DNA of 64,000 nucleotides from Roridomyces roridus (taxonomy: Eukaryota; Basidiomycota; Agaricomycetes; Agaricales; Mycenaceae): positions 682,001 to 746,000 of the forward strand of contig JARKIF010000019.1 in the NCBI GenBank assembly GCA_029378245.1, read 5' to 3'. Below the pieces are notes generated by a model. The model made no database searches and had not been told where the DNA came from. It was given only the letters and a program-made list of their open reading frames with translations. The stretch's first letter is position 1. The number at the start of each line of letters is the position of its first letter. Position numbers and translations under genes: made by a program. Positions 34,294 to 45,627 of the stretch are shown in pieces.

Positions 34294-36274
34294 TCATCCA
34301 GAGCGGTTGAGCGCGTGAACTTTGACGACCGCCTCATCGGCCAGAAGCAGAGACAACAAATGGCACCCGAGCTCTCCAGTGGTACCCGTGACGAGGACGA
34401 TGTTCTTGGTAGACGACGGGGCCTGTTGTGCTCCAGAGTGTGTCGGGAAATCCTGAGAATGTTTAGAGACCATCGCCTGCATCACTGGAACCTTTGCGGT
34501 CGGCGGCGCTTCCCCTCCAGATACGACAAGGAAGAGGAACCGCGCCAGAGTTGAAATGCTCGGATAATCGTAAATGAAATTGCGAGTGTTCCTGCGGGTG
34601 TCCAACTGCGCCGACTCCCTGAGCGAAGCCAAAATGCAGTTTCGGATCCACGTCGCCTGTAAGCTGTCGCATCCATGCTGGAAAATGTCCTCATCGTCTC
34701 CTACGTGCATGGTCATCACACTGTGGACAACATCGCGCACAAAGTTGAGAATGTATTCCGAATCCCAAGCTTCGAGGGGGGCGACGTTGAGTGCTGCGCT
34801 TTCTTCCACCAGTTTGTATAATGGGTTGTATACGTACGATCCGTATAGATTGAAGATTTTCACTCCCTTTAACACGAGCTGATCTCCGACTCCTTTGTTC
34901 AAAGGACCGCCCCCGAAAAGCTCAGTGGAAATCAACACTGTTGATCTGGATGTACAAAGAGACTGAGACAAACCACTGCGCCACGCGTGGACAGCCATCG
35001 AACATAGTCAGGGTTGCGTAACCACGCCTAAATGATTGAAGCCTCAGACAAAAGTGAACGGGCAAGTCAAGACCGCACTTCAACAAAAGCTGGCACGGAG
35101 ATAATGATATCGCTCTGAGTCGTTCTTGCTGCTGCAAACAGGACGTCCGGAGTCGGTGCGGTGGGAAAGGGCTTCGGCTCGAAAGTGCTTAGAACCACGC
35201 CACACGAGGGCTAAAGAGGTGTAGCAGTCGGGTAGGATAAGTTGAAATGAATTACTCACAGCCCACAGCGTCTGCATCATGCCCATGCCTGCTCGAAAGC
35301 GATAAGTTCTCATATCTCGCCGGTAATTCAGACCCATACCATGGTACATAGGCAGCCCGTGCACAGACAATACCAGGTCCGTGAGATCGCGCTCACCAAA
35401 CCAGGGAGTAAGGCACGCTTGAATCGCTTGGTGGTTGGTGAAATAAATAGGCTTCGGAAACGTCGTGGAGCCTGCACGCCGGGGTTCAGTGCCATCGCAG
35501 CGTCAACGCTCAAACACGCACCGGAGGAATGCATGATCCAAAGTGTGGCATCCGGGCCCTTGTATTCATACGCAAGAGAGTCGGGGGTAATCGCGGTTGT
35601 AGAGGAGGGAAGGAATAATTCGTCAAACAGTGGAACGAGGGAGACATCGGGGACGAGGATAGCCCCCTTCTTCCCGAGAATCTCTAGGGCTTCCGTCGCA
35701 AGCTTCGACATGGCAGGCTCGTGTCCGATGAGCAGATGCTTCACCCCGACCTTCTCAATCAGGTGCGCAATCGCGTCAGGCGAGTTACGGGGGGAGATGG
35801 GGAAGACCACGTAGTTGGCACGGAAGCAACTTGCAAGGAGGATAAAGTAGGGTATGGTATCTGCAATTGTGTCGTTCGTCAGTGCCGATTTGTGAGTCGC
35901 AGAGGGTAGAACGCACCAGACGATACAAGGACGGAAATGACAGTGTCCGCCATATGCACCCCAGGAGTCCATCCGAAACGGGACCGCAGCAACGCTGCTC
36001 CGACATAAATGGCTTGCAGAGCCTCCCGCCAATAGATCGTGTGTGTCGAGCCATCTGCACGAGGGTGGACGAACAAGCGATGATTCGGTGTATGCTCGAA
36101 GTGCCAATCAAGCATTTGAGGTATGGTCAGACTGCCATCGAGGGGAGGCGCATTGAGGTGGGACAGTGCAGGGCTTGAGTTTGGGGTGAGTGGGGCAATG
36201 AAAGTGGGGGCATCATGTGTCCTCGACAGAACAGCGGCCGTGTTACCAGATTTCCGCGAGCTCTGAGTGAGCAA
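34294..36274 (-). pseudogene. NRPS-like adenylate-forming reductase, internally deleted and truncated
   Basis: Order on the minus strand: exon 1 from MLTQSSRKSGNTAAV with FEHTPNHRLFVHP; then FRANYVVFPISPRNSPDAIA. The adenylation core starts LWIMHSSGA and PKPIYFTNHQAIQA, continues LPMYHGMG, then VVLSTFEPKPFPTAPTPDVL and AWLRNPDYVRWLSTRGAV. A likely intron of about 54 bases leads to LFGGGPLNKGVGDQLVLKGV and IFNLYGS. There, in frame, the protein jumps to YNPLYKLVEESAALNV and the thiolation motif DIFQHGCDSLQATW. The missing part is the C-terminal adenylation subdomain, roughly 200 residues. The Rossmann start NIVLVTGTTGELGCHLL of the reductase is present, but all that follows is lost at 34.29 kb. 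Intact relatives reduce carrier-bound acids. This copy should be inactive. Confidence 0.8.
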
Positions 36275-37041
36275 TTGAGTTGCTCGGTGTCCCTGCTGGA
36301 TTCTAGACTTCTGTAGGTTTCACGTTTGGGAAAAGGCCGTCCAAAAGGGCCCGCCGAGCTCGGAAATTCGTATGGCTCCATTTGAATGGCAACATCTCGC
36401 GGCCGTCTCACAACTTGAGACGCCGTTCCAAGGGCGAAACGCCATGATAAGTGCCGCGGCGGTCAGCTGAATTTGCCGCGTCACGAGAAGCGTCGACCTG
36501 CGTTGTCAGCCCACAATCTGAAAACTCTAGCGCTCTGATCACCTCAGTCACAGAGAAAAAGAACGAGGAATCTCCTGTCCGCGCGCGACGCGAACCACAT
36601 CGATATCCTCTTGCGCATCTGACAAAGTTTTCGAGACAAAAATCCAATTTTGACAGCTCAATGTGGCAGGCGTACGGTCTTGTAGGGTGAGGAGTGAGCC
36701 GGACGAGGATGAAAGTTCTGACCAAGAGGCCCAATCAGGAATCAATGATCCAAACATTTGATTGCTTCCAATTCCCACGTTGCTCACTCTCCATTTTCCG
36801 TTTTTCCGTCCCGCCGCCACCAATCGACACAGGATACCATGACGATCTTCAGCACCGCAAATCCGACGACAACGGGCAGAGCCCACCACAGGAACTCTGA
36901 TAGGTCCTGAACGCCAATTGCGATGCCTTCTAGAATTCTCCTTTTCATTTACATACTTCCCATACCGTCTGGTTAAAGGGACGGCAGGAGACTCTGCTCC
37001 CGGCTCATGTCCTTCATTCCCGCCCTCCTCCTGCACCGGCC
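36275..37041. other. Divergent intergenic region
   Basis: Space between the reductase pseudogene (minus) and the metacaspase (plus). No repeat or gene is recognised. It holds the metacaspase promoter. Confidence 0.4.
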
Positions 37042-39431
37042 ATGAAAATCGGACGGCCAGGCATGCTCAGCCACTCCCTGCGACTCGTCGGAGTACCCAT
37101 ACCGGAAAAGCACCCCAAGAGGAAGGCGCTCCTGATCGGGATAAGCTATCAAGGCTCGATCTCGGAGACCCCACTGAAAGGACCGCACGCCGACGTGGGG
37201 CGGATGCACGAGTTGTTGGTCGATACGTACGGGTATGCCGTGGGGGATATCGTGGTGCTACTCGATGACGGGGGCGCTGGGGTACAGCCCACCATGTTTA
37301 ACATCGTCCGTGGCCTTTTAATTCTTTACTCGAGAATCCTGCTGAGACGCTCTCCAGCTTCACGCGATTGACGAGTTGGTGCTCGGGGCGAAGAAGGGAG
37401 ATCGGTTCTTCTTCCACTGTGCGCCCTGACCTCCTTTATCTCGTATCACAGCTCACCCTGAACGTAGACTCTGGGCACACGACGCAGATCGTGAGCAAAT
37501 CCAAGAGCGAGGAGGATGAGATGGACGAGTGTGCGTCGCCTTTTTACCCGCGGCAAGTGGAAGCTGATCGCGAACGTACATAGGCTTGGTCCCGTCAGAC
37601 GAGGCAAACATTATCAGGGATAACGTGCGTCTCTCATGTCGTTGGGTCAGTGCTGTGCTCTGACCCGCGCACACAGGAACTTCGCCGCCATCTCGTCGAG
37701 CCACTTCCCGTTGGCTCCTCCTTGGTAGCCGTACTCGATTCATGCCATAGTGCGACCTTGCTGGGTACGTTCCCCCTCTGTCCTCTTCCTCAGAACGATG
37801 CTGACCCTGGTGCAGATTTAGACCACTTCCGCTGCAATCGTGTGTATGTGCCATGGATCTCAAAGGGGAAGAGGAAGAGTGATGAGAGGCGGAATGCGAA
37901 TGGTGCGTCTACGTCTGGTCTATGTGCTACCGTCTATTACCGGGGAAGGGGTTGTCCTGGTATCACTCAGGCGAGTCCGCGGCTGGTGGCTAGTCCACTG
38001 TCCGTACTCCTGCCCTCTCCCTTGGTCCCGTCTCTCACACCTGGTGCTGCCGTCGTCTGCATGCTTACAACTCCCCAGTCCGCAGCTTAGCGCTTCCCCC
38101 CACGCCGCCCTCTCCACCATCCTCCTCACCCGTCGTCACACGTTCCAACACCATGCTCACGACGTCGACCTCCATCACCACCAGCGCCCCCATGACAATC
38201 TCGCCCCTTATCATGTCCTCTGCTGCCACCCCCGCAGACGGAGGAGACATCGCCACCCGTTCGAGCACCCTTACACCCCAGGACGACCAACGCCCGCCCG
38301 TGGTGGCTACGCGCCGAACCTACAAAGCGGCGCGGACGAGATCGACGGGGCTATGGGCATATCGGACGGAAATCGATGAATTGAAGCTTAGGTTCGGTGT
38401 TGGCAGCGGGGGGGAGACGAAGCAGGCGAACGTGAAACGTGCGGCGACGGAGGAGATGCCTCCTGGTTCTGGCACAGCGGAAAGGGGCCTGGGCAAGAGA
38501 CGAAAACGCTCCTCCCTCGCGTTTTTCGGCTCACTCACCCTTCGTTCTGGCTCGTCCTCCGGGCGGGTCTCGCTCGGTAGGGGCTTTGCTTCCCACGCGG
38601 GGTCAATGTCGAAGGAGAAGCGGGAGGCGAGCGTGGACGCGGGACTTGAGGGAGCAGAGGAGACGCGGCACCCTACGGTCGTGGTTCGTGCGCGTACTGT
38701 ATCGGGTGCGGTGGGGAAGGAGAATGCTCCGCCTGTTCCTTCGACTGCCCCCGCACCCTTGCATGAGCCAGCCCTCGGCGTCGACAGCTCTTCCACCCAC
38801 CGCTCTATATCGTGGCTGGAAGAAGACCCATCCGCAGTGGACCGTTCGTGCGACAGCCCCGAGCAACTATGGTGTGACGGGCATTGTCGGGATCCTGAGC
38901 ATGCGCATATGAAGAACTTGAAGGATCTGGAGAAGGCCGAGGTGGTGGGTCGCTTCCCCCCTGCTTGATCCTGGACGGAAGGCTGACGACGATGCATGTG
39001 TAGATGTCATTAGCGTCTTGCGAGGACTCGCAGCGTAGCTGGGAAGACCCGGAGGGTGGGAGTATGACCAGCGAGTTGGTGAAGATTCTCGAGAAGAATC
39101 CGCACCCGACTTGGAAGGCGTTGTTAACGAGCGTTAGGTGTGTCTTCCCCTCCTACCTTTCCGTCCCAGGAGCCGTGGCTGACGACTCTCTAGCCACGCC
39201 ATGCACCATATGGCTGTGAATCGCCATCGCCGCGCGCTCCTGTACAAACGCGAGTCCAAGGAACATGTCGCCAAGCAGCTCGAGCATCAGAACAAACGCA
39301 AGCGCAAGCGTCATCCCCCACCCTCGCCTTCGCTCTCGCCTGCTGACAGCGGTGTCGATATGGACGATTTTCAAGACCCACAGTTGGCGAGTCATAAGCC
39401 GCTGGATATGGACAAGCTGTTTACGCTTTGA
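37042..39431 (+). CDS. Metacaspase (caspase-fold cysteine protease), catalytic dyad intact
   Basis: About nine exons and 600 residues. The start is MKIGRPGMLSHSLRLVG. The p20-like domain opens HPKRKALLIGISYQG and contains PHADVGRMHELLVDTYGY, DIVVLLDD and AKKGDRFFFHYSGHTTQ, where His is catalytic (after an intron inside the codon for Tyr). MDECLVPSDE and SSLVAVLDSCHSATLL follow, with the nucleophile Cys. RCNRVYVPWISKGKRK comes next, then a long basic, Ser/Pro-rich insert of about 290 residues (NVRSLALPPTPPSPP ... GLGKRRKRSSLAFFG). The C-terminal part has MSLASCEDSQRSWED, SELVKILEKNPHPTW and the end DMDDFQDPQLASHKPLDM. The family cleaves after Lys/Arg and acts in stress response and cell death. 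Gene D, 740 bp downstream, carries a dead copy with matching introns. Confidence 0.85.
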
Positions 39432-40169
39432 TTCCACTGCTCTGCATACCCTTTCCATCGCTGCTCTGCATTTTTGCTGTCCACCATTACAGTTATCGCT
39501 ATGTACATCGTTTGTCTGCTTTGCATTTCCAGCTCTTCATCCTCCCATCCCTCGGGGACCTCACCTCTTCATGCTCGTACCGTATCACACTCGGAATCTT
39601 GGTCGCTTTTACGTGCTGTACCCATCCTCCCCTCGCATATTCCTTCCCCTCCGCATACCCATGCTTTGTAGTGTTCTTACGCTGTCCTAGGCTGTCCTCC
39701 CCATGCGTCTACATACCCAAGTCAATATTTGTTGATGATACTTGCGATCTGAATCAGTGATTCGTGATTGTTTCTCTTGCTACGAACCTTCATCTTCTTC
39801 TGCGCGACTTCTATCTGGATTCTTGGTTACTGGCGCTTTCAAATTCTTCTATGGTGTCGGCGCTCCAAGCGCTTACATTACTCCTTGCTATGTACGGACC
39901 ACGAGCATTGTTCATGTCAAGAGGTGTCACTTCAAGCGCCCGACGTCTGGGGCCGTTCCTCCCACGGCGAGCCCGAAAGTGGGTTTTCGACGCGTGCTAG
40001 GCTTGTGCAAAGCACCACTCTGTAGCAGAAGATTGCTCAGCACCTCGAGAGACCGACCTGCCCGATTGTCCGACAACTCTTTGTTGAGGCGCTTCTCAGA
40101 TTCACACAGGGAGTTTACTCAGGCACACGTTGGGCAAAATAAGCGCCCAACCTCTGACTTGCCGCACTC
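39432..40169. other. Intergenic region between metacaspase and gene D
   Basis: Pyrimidine-rich 3' flank (39430-39720) followed by the upstream region of gene D. I see no independent gene. The frames across 39742-40169 look like read-through of non-coding DNA. Confidence 0.4.
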
Positions 40170-43100
40170 ATGTCGGACAGCCAACTGTACGCTCGCCTCC
40201 TCCTCCCCAGGGGTCACGGCTACCCTCTCTTCCATCCGCAACCCTACGACGACCTCTGGGACATCCGATCCACTGGAACGCAAATCGGCGACGTTGGCGT
40301 CGTCAAAGACGGCTGCTTCGACGTCCTCTTCAATATCTGCTACCCTGCAGACCATCCGATTAATCGGCGTTTCAATCGCGGACTGCCAGAGGGATTCGAG
40401 CAGCTTGAAGTTCCGCCGGCGGATATCGCTCCTCAGGTTGCTTATCACCCTCCAGGAGCGGATGTGTCGAATACTAGGATCACGAAGCGGCGGTTGGATA
40501 TTGACGCTGGGGTGGAGAACAATGTGTGCGTGCTTGTTTTGCGCTTGACTCGCACTAGTGGTTGATATTTGGCCATGGCAGCTTCCTGCCTGCTGGAGCC
40601 GGAGCGGTGGTGGAGATTTCGGCCAGCGCCAAGGAGACTGCCGTTCTTCTACTCCCGGACGGGGCTGCCCGTTGGGACCTACGGCCTCTGCGTGTATTCA
40701 AAGACTACGCCTTGAAGCACGCGCGAAGCTGGTATACATGGGTCAACGGACGCCTCGGATGGATGGTCGAATCTGGGGACCTTTATCTCATCACAGGGGT
40801 GGACAAATCTAGCACTTGGAGCGTTCTGGCAACCGAGAACCGCTCCGAAGACCTCTCGCTCTCGCTCAAATTGAAGGCGGCTCAATTCGCGTCTGCGAGC
40901 GGCTCGTGCACTTGGGAGTGGGAAAGCACCAGTTCGTTCGCGAATTCCGGGCCCAGGAGACAGCCTGGATGGGAAAGACCCGCTGGATCGGAGCCCGAAA
41001 AGGATCAAACACTCTTCCTGCGCGGATTCAAAGTCACTGTGCGGTCGTCGTCTTGGATCAAATCGTCCAAGGCTCTGTCGATCACGGAATCCAAACCGGC
41101 TCATATTCTGGGGAAGAGTGGCTTTGTTCCGTACTCCTCACCAAGAGCTGGTAGTGCGTCTCAGAGTACCCTCCGCTCTAGTCGCCCGGGTGGACTCCAA
41201 GACGAAATGGAGGCTTCAGTCGACTATTACCCCAACAGTTCGACGGTGCGTGATCCTCATTCACAGATGTTGGTATTGACGCTGCTCGTAGGCATACCAT
41301 CCTGGCTGCATTGTCAATGACTATCTTCTGGAATCCGTGAGCGCTTGGATTGACGATTAGAAAGTCGCTGATCATTTTATTCAGTCGCCGAACGCCGATG
41401 TCGCAGTAACACACGATGGCGAATGGATGTCCGTGGTGCACGTAAGAAAGATTGTTGAATTGTCTCCCGTGGAGATACTGACCGCTCTGATAGCCCGATG
41501 AAAAGATGCCTGAGGACTCTGTACTACTCGAACGGATATCGGGCAAATATCATATCCTCACAGCCGCTGGTAAGTCTCGATGCCTTCCTTGGTATCTGTG
41601 GACTGAAGTGGCCTCAAGGGGCTGTTTACCTTGATCATCCCATTAGAACCACCAGCGTCTCGTCGAAGGAAGACTTGGCCCCCAAAAAGAAAGCACTCCT
41701 CATCAGTATCCGCTCCATGGGATCCAACCTACGCGACCTGCCGCCCGATGTGTACGCCGATGTGCACGCCATGCGTCGACTGCTCGTTGAACGGTATGGT
41801 TATTCCGAGAGCGATATTGTGATGCTGCTCGACTCGGGCGAAGGCATTCAACCTACCGGAGTTAATATCGTGCGCCTTTCAAGTTCAGTTTTGGACTTTC
41901 GTCCTGAAAACCCTTGTCAGATGCGTGCAATTGGTGATCTGGTTCGCGGGGCTCGTAAAGGCGATTCATTCTTTTTCCTCTGTGAGTTGGTCAATCGTAT
42001 ACTAGTCTAGATTCAGAACGCTAGATTTCAGATTGTGGACCGACAACCCAGGTCAAGAGCCGCCCGATCGTATCAGACGAAGAAGATGGTATGGACGAGT
42101 GTACGTGATTAGTCGAATATCGTGTATCTGGCCCCAGGCTCAGAAAGAAACCAGGCTTGGTCCCAGTCGATGGAGAAGAATACAAGATTGACGATAATGT
42201 ACCAATCTTTCACCCACCGCGGGACAAACGTTGACCGACTTGCAGGAAATTCGCAGCAATCTGGTTGATGCTCTTCCTGTTGGTGCAAATCTCATGATGC
42301 TCTTTGATACTTTCCACACGGGTGAAAATGTCATCGGTGTGTACATGCCCTTCTCGCACCCGGCTCCTTGTTTGATCCACACCAGATGTCCCTGAATACC
42401 GCGAAAATCGTGTCTACGTACCGTGGATCTCCAGGACTCGCAGAAGCGGTGCGTTTTTGTCCAACTCGGCCCTTCCTGCGGTTCAATCCATTCTCAAATC
42501 TAGCACGACGCCGCTCAGGTCTTGATCCGCGGCGCAAAAGCTTTACGGGGAACGCCATGAGCTTGAGCCCCATAGTCTTACCGAAGCCGTTCGCAGAGTG
42601 GCACGGTAGCTCCCCCGACAGAGGTGCGATAGTCGAACACAGAAGAACCTCCGCAGTACCGCAATTTCCTTGGGCCCTCCTCAAAGATACAAAGACGATG
42701 TTGGTGGGAAAGGAGAAGCAAAATCAAATCACCCGACCGGTTTCGCTGTTCGAACTTCCTGAATCCGCCGAAGTGGTATGTATTCATCTCCTCACTTTGC
42801 ACGCACTCACTGACTGAGAATTCGTAAATGAAGATGTCTCTCGCTGCTTGCCAAGATTCCCAGCAGAGTTGGGAAGATGGGGGTACTAAAAGCATGACAA
42901 ACCAACTGGTTCGCATTCTTCAACACGATCCTCAACCCAGCTTGCGTGCCGTCTTGGCCAGTGTTAGGTCTGTCTGTCTCCCGGCCTCATCCCGTAATTC
43001 GCAAAGTTGACGAATATCCATCCCAGGAATGGATTACACCGCGTGCTGAACAGCAAATCCGCGAACTTGGGCATGCTGGATCGGCCGGTGCCTGCGTTCG

Positions 43101-43174
43101 ATATGGACAATTTCCAGGATCCGGAGCTTGCGAGCCACAAGCCTCTTGATATGGGGCGCCAGTTCACGCTTTGA
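40170..43174 (+). CDS. Gene D: N-terminal module fused in frame to a catalytically dead metacaspase
   Basis: About 750 residues in about 13 exons with no stop. The module runs MSDSQLYARLLLPRGHGYPL, then FLPAGAGAVVEISASAKETA, AYHPGCIVNDYLLES, NADVAVTHDGEWMSVV, and LLERISGKYHILTAAG. The next exon is G-A-V-Y-L-D (aligned with D-G-V-W-L-Q of the siblings), which continues without a break into SSKEDLAPKKKALLISIRSM, the start of a caspase-fold domain. There the conserved YSGHTTQ reads YCGPTTQ (His to Pro) and DSCHSATLL reads DTFHTGENVI (Cys to Phe), so it cannot be a protease. The rest (ENRVYVPWISRTRRSG, MSLAACQDSQQSWED, DMDNFQDPELASHKPLDM) follows the metacaspase next door, but the basic insert is nearly gone. 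A 105-base intron near 42520-42627 is my model to keep the frame open. Likely role: a regulatory or sensing pseudo-enzyme. Confidence 0.8.
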
Positions 43175-43674
43175 TACCGCTTCGTATTGCAGTACAGTAT
43201 AGTGCCGCTCAATGGATCATGATCTATCAATGGATAATAATTTTATTTGCGCTCAACCATGGGTCGTAGTCATTATCCCTCTTAGATTAAGCTTTCAGTA
43301 GTTATTCATTCTGTCCTCAAAAAAAGCCAATTGCAATGGGTGCGGAGAACGCGAACAATGAGTGATTCAGTGCCAATCTCACAGTGATTCTGCATCAATC
43401 AACTTTCCTTTGCGTGATTTCTACCTCAATAGGTCACATATCTGTCCCAAACAAAAATCCATCCGATAGAAGCTGATCCTGGCCGCAATTTATTCCTAAT
43501 AAGTGAGTGAATTGAGTGAAAGATTCGGCCGCCACGAAAGTTGCAAGCGAAGACACGTGAGAGCGTGACACGGTCTGTTGATGCACGGCCGTCCTCCATC
43601 TCTGACGTGCACTTCCTCCTTCTCGGGCGCGCTATTCTTGCTTCCATCCTCCCGCGCTCATCTTGGCACGTCTA
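43175..43674. other. Intergenic region downstream of gene D
   Basis: AT-richer than the flanking genes. No gene or repeat is recognised. It holds the 3' end of D and the promoter of the next gene. Confidence 0.4.
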
Positions 43675-44328
43675 ATGGTCTCACGGGCCAAATCCGACCG
43701 CGTCAAGGGTCACGAAAACAGCCGCAAGAAGGAGCTCAATGTCCGCGCCGCCGTCGGAGAGTACGAGAGGGAGCAGGCCAAACCGGAAAGCTTTGGCAAG
43801 AAAAAGTCCATTCGCACCATAGCTACTGACTACAAGGTAGCCTATGGTACGCTATACCGACGCATCCAAATCCTCGAGGAGGCGAACGCGACGATGGTCC
43901 TGCAGAACATGGGACTGAAGAAGATGAATGAGGCGTTGCATGAGCGGGAGGAGAAGGCTGCGACTGACCGGGCACGACTCTTCAAAGGCAAAGCTCAGTG
44001 CCTCTCCTCGGACGAGTTCCACGCAGCCGTGAAGGAGATGGAGGACGGAAAGAAGGCGAAGGAAGCGGGGAAGGAGGCGAAGAAGGCGTTGAGGGAGCGC
44101 CGGAAGCAACAGCGTGAGGATGTGGAGAAGGAGTGGGCGGCGATGAAAGCGCGGCACGATATTGCGTTGGAGGAACGGCAAAGGGAGTGTGATCAGCTGA
44201 CCAATGGAGGTGTACGCAAGAAGGACCATCCCCCGAAGCCCAAGCTGGGCAAAAAATCCAAGGTTCCTGTTGTGGAACAGGAGGAGGACGACGAGGAGGA
44301 GGATTTGATGGATGACGAAGAGGTGTGA
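43675..44328 (+). CDS. HTH_psq-like DNA-binding protein with acidic tail
   Basis: A single open exon of 217 residues, starting MVSRAKSDRVKGHENSRKKE. A psq/pogo-type helix-turn-helix is suggested by KKSIRTIATDYKVAYGTLYR (residues about 40-60). A long Lys/Glu-rich helical region (LKKMNEALHEREEKAATDR ... RERRKQQREDVEKEWAAM) follows, then a basic patch (PKPKLGKKSKVP) and an extreme acidic end (EEDDEEEDLMDDEE). In fungi this HTH is often found in front of a pogo-type DDE transposase, but no DDE domain follows here. It may be a domesticated or truncated transposon gene, or a host regulator. It could also have an alternative start a few codons upstream. Family assignment is by motif only. Confidence 0.6.
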   Translation: MVSRAKSDRVKGHENSRKKELNVRAAVGEYEREQAKPESFGKKKSIRTIATDYKVAYGTLYRRIQILEEANATMVLQNMGLKKMNEALHEREEKAATDRARLFKGKAQCLSSDEFHAAVKEMEDGKKAKEAGKEAKKALRERRKQQREDVEKEWAAMKARHDIALEERQRECDQLTNGGVRKKDHPPKPKLGKKSKVPVVEQEEDDEEEDLMDDEEV

Positions 44329-45291
44329 CGGCTTGATCCATTGAAAGGAATTTGTGACATTTCCGGTCTCGCGCTCGATCCTCGATTTTAGACACATTAT
44401 AATTCCTTACCTACTGAAATTCTGCTACAGTCTCACTTGATACAGACTCTAGTATCCTACCAATTAAACTCAGATTTTATTTCCAATAATTACGATGGCA
44501 GGAGCCAAAACATCAAAGTGGTGATCCATTGAGCGGCACTATACTGTATAATATGTATCCACGGATATGCAAATCGTTCGTTGACGGATTTGGCGTGTTG
44601 ACCAACTCGCTCCAAAGCAACGTGGTGGTTCGAGCCCACCCCAACGCAATTCCTCGCTTTGCTAATAACCTTTTTTTCGTGGCTCTCTCGGTCTGCTACC
44701 AATTCACCTACCAGAGCGTATATTCGCCGAGAAACACGAGTGGCACTCCCAAGATAACACTCTGGGAAATAATTCCCGCGGTTCGATTTTTCTTTCTGGA
44801 AGCCGGTTTGCTTCCAATCGTTCGAAAGATCTAGAATATGCAGTGGGACAGGTCAAGTATCTCAGGCTGCCCGTGCGGGAAAGTTGGAAAACCATTGGAC
44901 AATGGAGGTCGCATCGTGCCAAAGGCTTGCTGGATCGACAAGGCTTAAGGAGGATCAACCCCGATGTGTGCTCCGCACTTGTTTCCTGAACACAGGCAAA
45001 TGAAACTAGTCCAGTTGAAAAGAAGAGGTCGACCTCTTCAATAGTTGCTGACAGCATTGTCACACAGAAAGGTCGCAGAAAGGACAGGTCCGAACTTTGA
45101 ACCCAGTTTGATGCTCCGAATCATATTTCAATTGGGCGCCCAAACAAACCTCGCTTGCCTGTGCACCACCATCATGGCCGCAAGTCCGCTTTCTTGCTTT
45201 CTTGCTGCTCTGCAACTGCTCTGACTCTCGAGTTTCTACCGTCTACGTCAATTTAGGTAATGTCAACACCAAGGCCTCGGAGTCGGTGATT
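44329..45291. other. Intergenic region with a weak tRNA-like patch
   Basis: A B-box-like GGTTCGAGCCC at about 44627-44640, with CTCCAAA before it, resembles part of a tRNA, but no acceptor stem can be formed. Nothing else is recognised. Confidence 0.3.
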
Positions 45292-45561
45292 AGAGACTTT
45301 GCGGTGAGCCACCAGAAGCCACTTTGGTGGTCGTCTGGTGGCTGCCTTTCCGTACCCAGTCCCTCATTATTTCTACTGCTACACCTGAAAATCCTTGTTT
45401 TTTGATCTCAACAATATACTGGAGTCAAATGGAGCAGTGCAGAGGTAAGAGGGTACCATCACCGTCGAATGCAACCAGCCAAGTCGAGCCACCAGACATG
45501 ACGTAGCCACCCGGAATCGCATGCCGTTGGAGCCACTCGGGTGGCTCACCGCAAAGTCTCT
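45292..45561. mobile_element. MITE (270 bp) just upstream of the MYND gene
   Basis: Perfect 22-bp terminal inverted repeats start AGAGACTTTGCGGTGAGCC at 45292-45313 and are inverted at 45540-45561. Sub-terminal repeats of GAGCCACC/GGTGGCTC lie inside. A short ATT lies on both sides, so the target duplication is unclear (3 bp at most). The right end is 66 bp before the ATG of the next gene, so it may lie in that gene's promoter or 5' leader. Confidence 0.8.
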
Positions 45562-45627
45562 ATTAGGCGTGTGGCGCGTTTGCTGATCCGATACCTCGTT
45601 TTTTCTTCTTCTTCTCTGACCACCACC

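Noticed and set aside
38320..38997. Minus-strand frame of 225 codons across the metacaspase insert
   Set aside because: Antisense to the low-complexity basic insert of the metacaspase; it has no independent protein features.
44583..44660. tRNA-like patch with GGTTCGAGCCC
   Set aside because: No acceptor stem can be formed and the D-arm is not credible.
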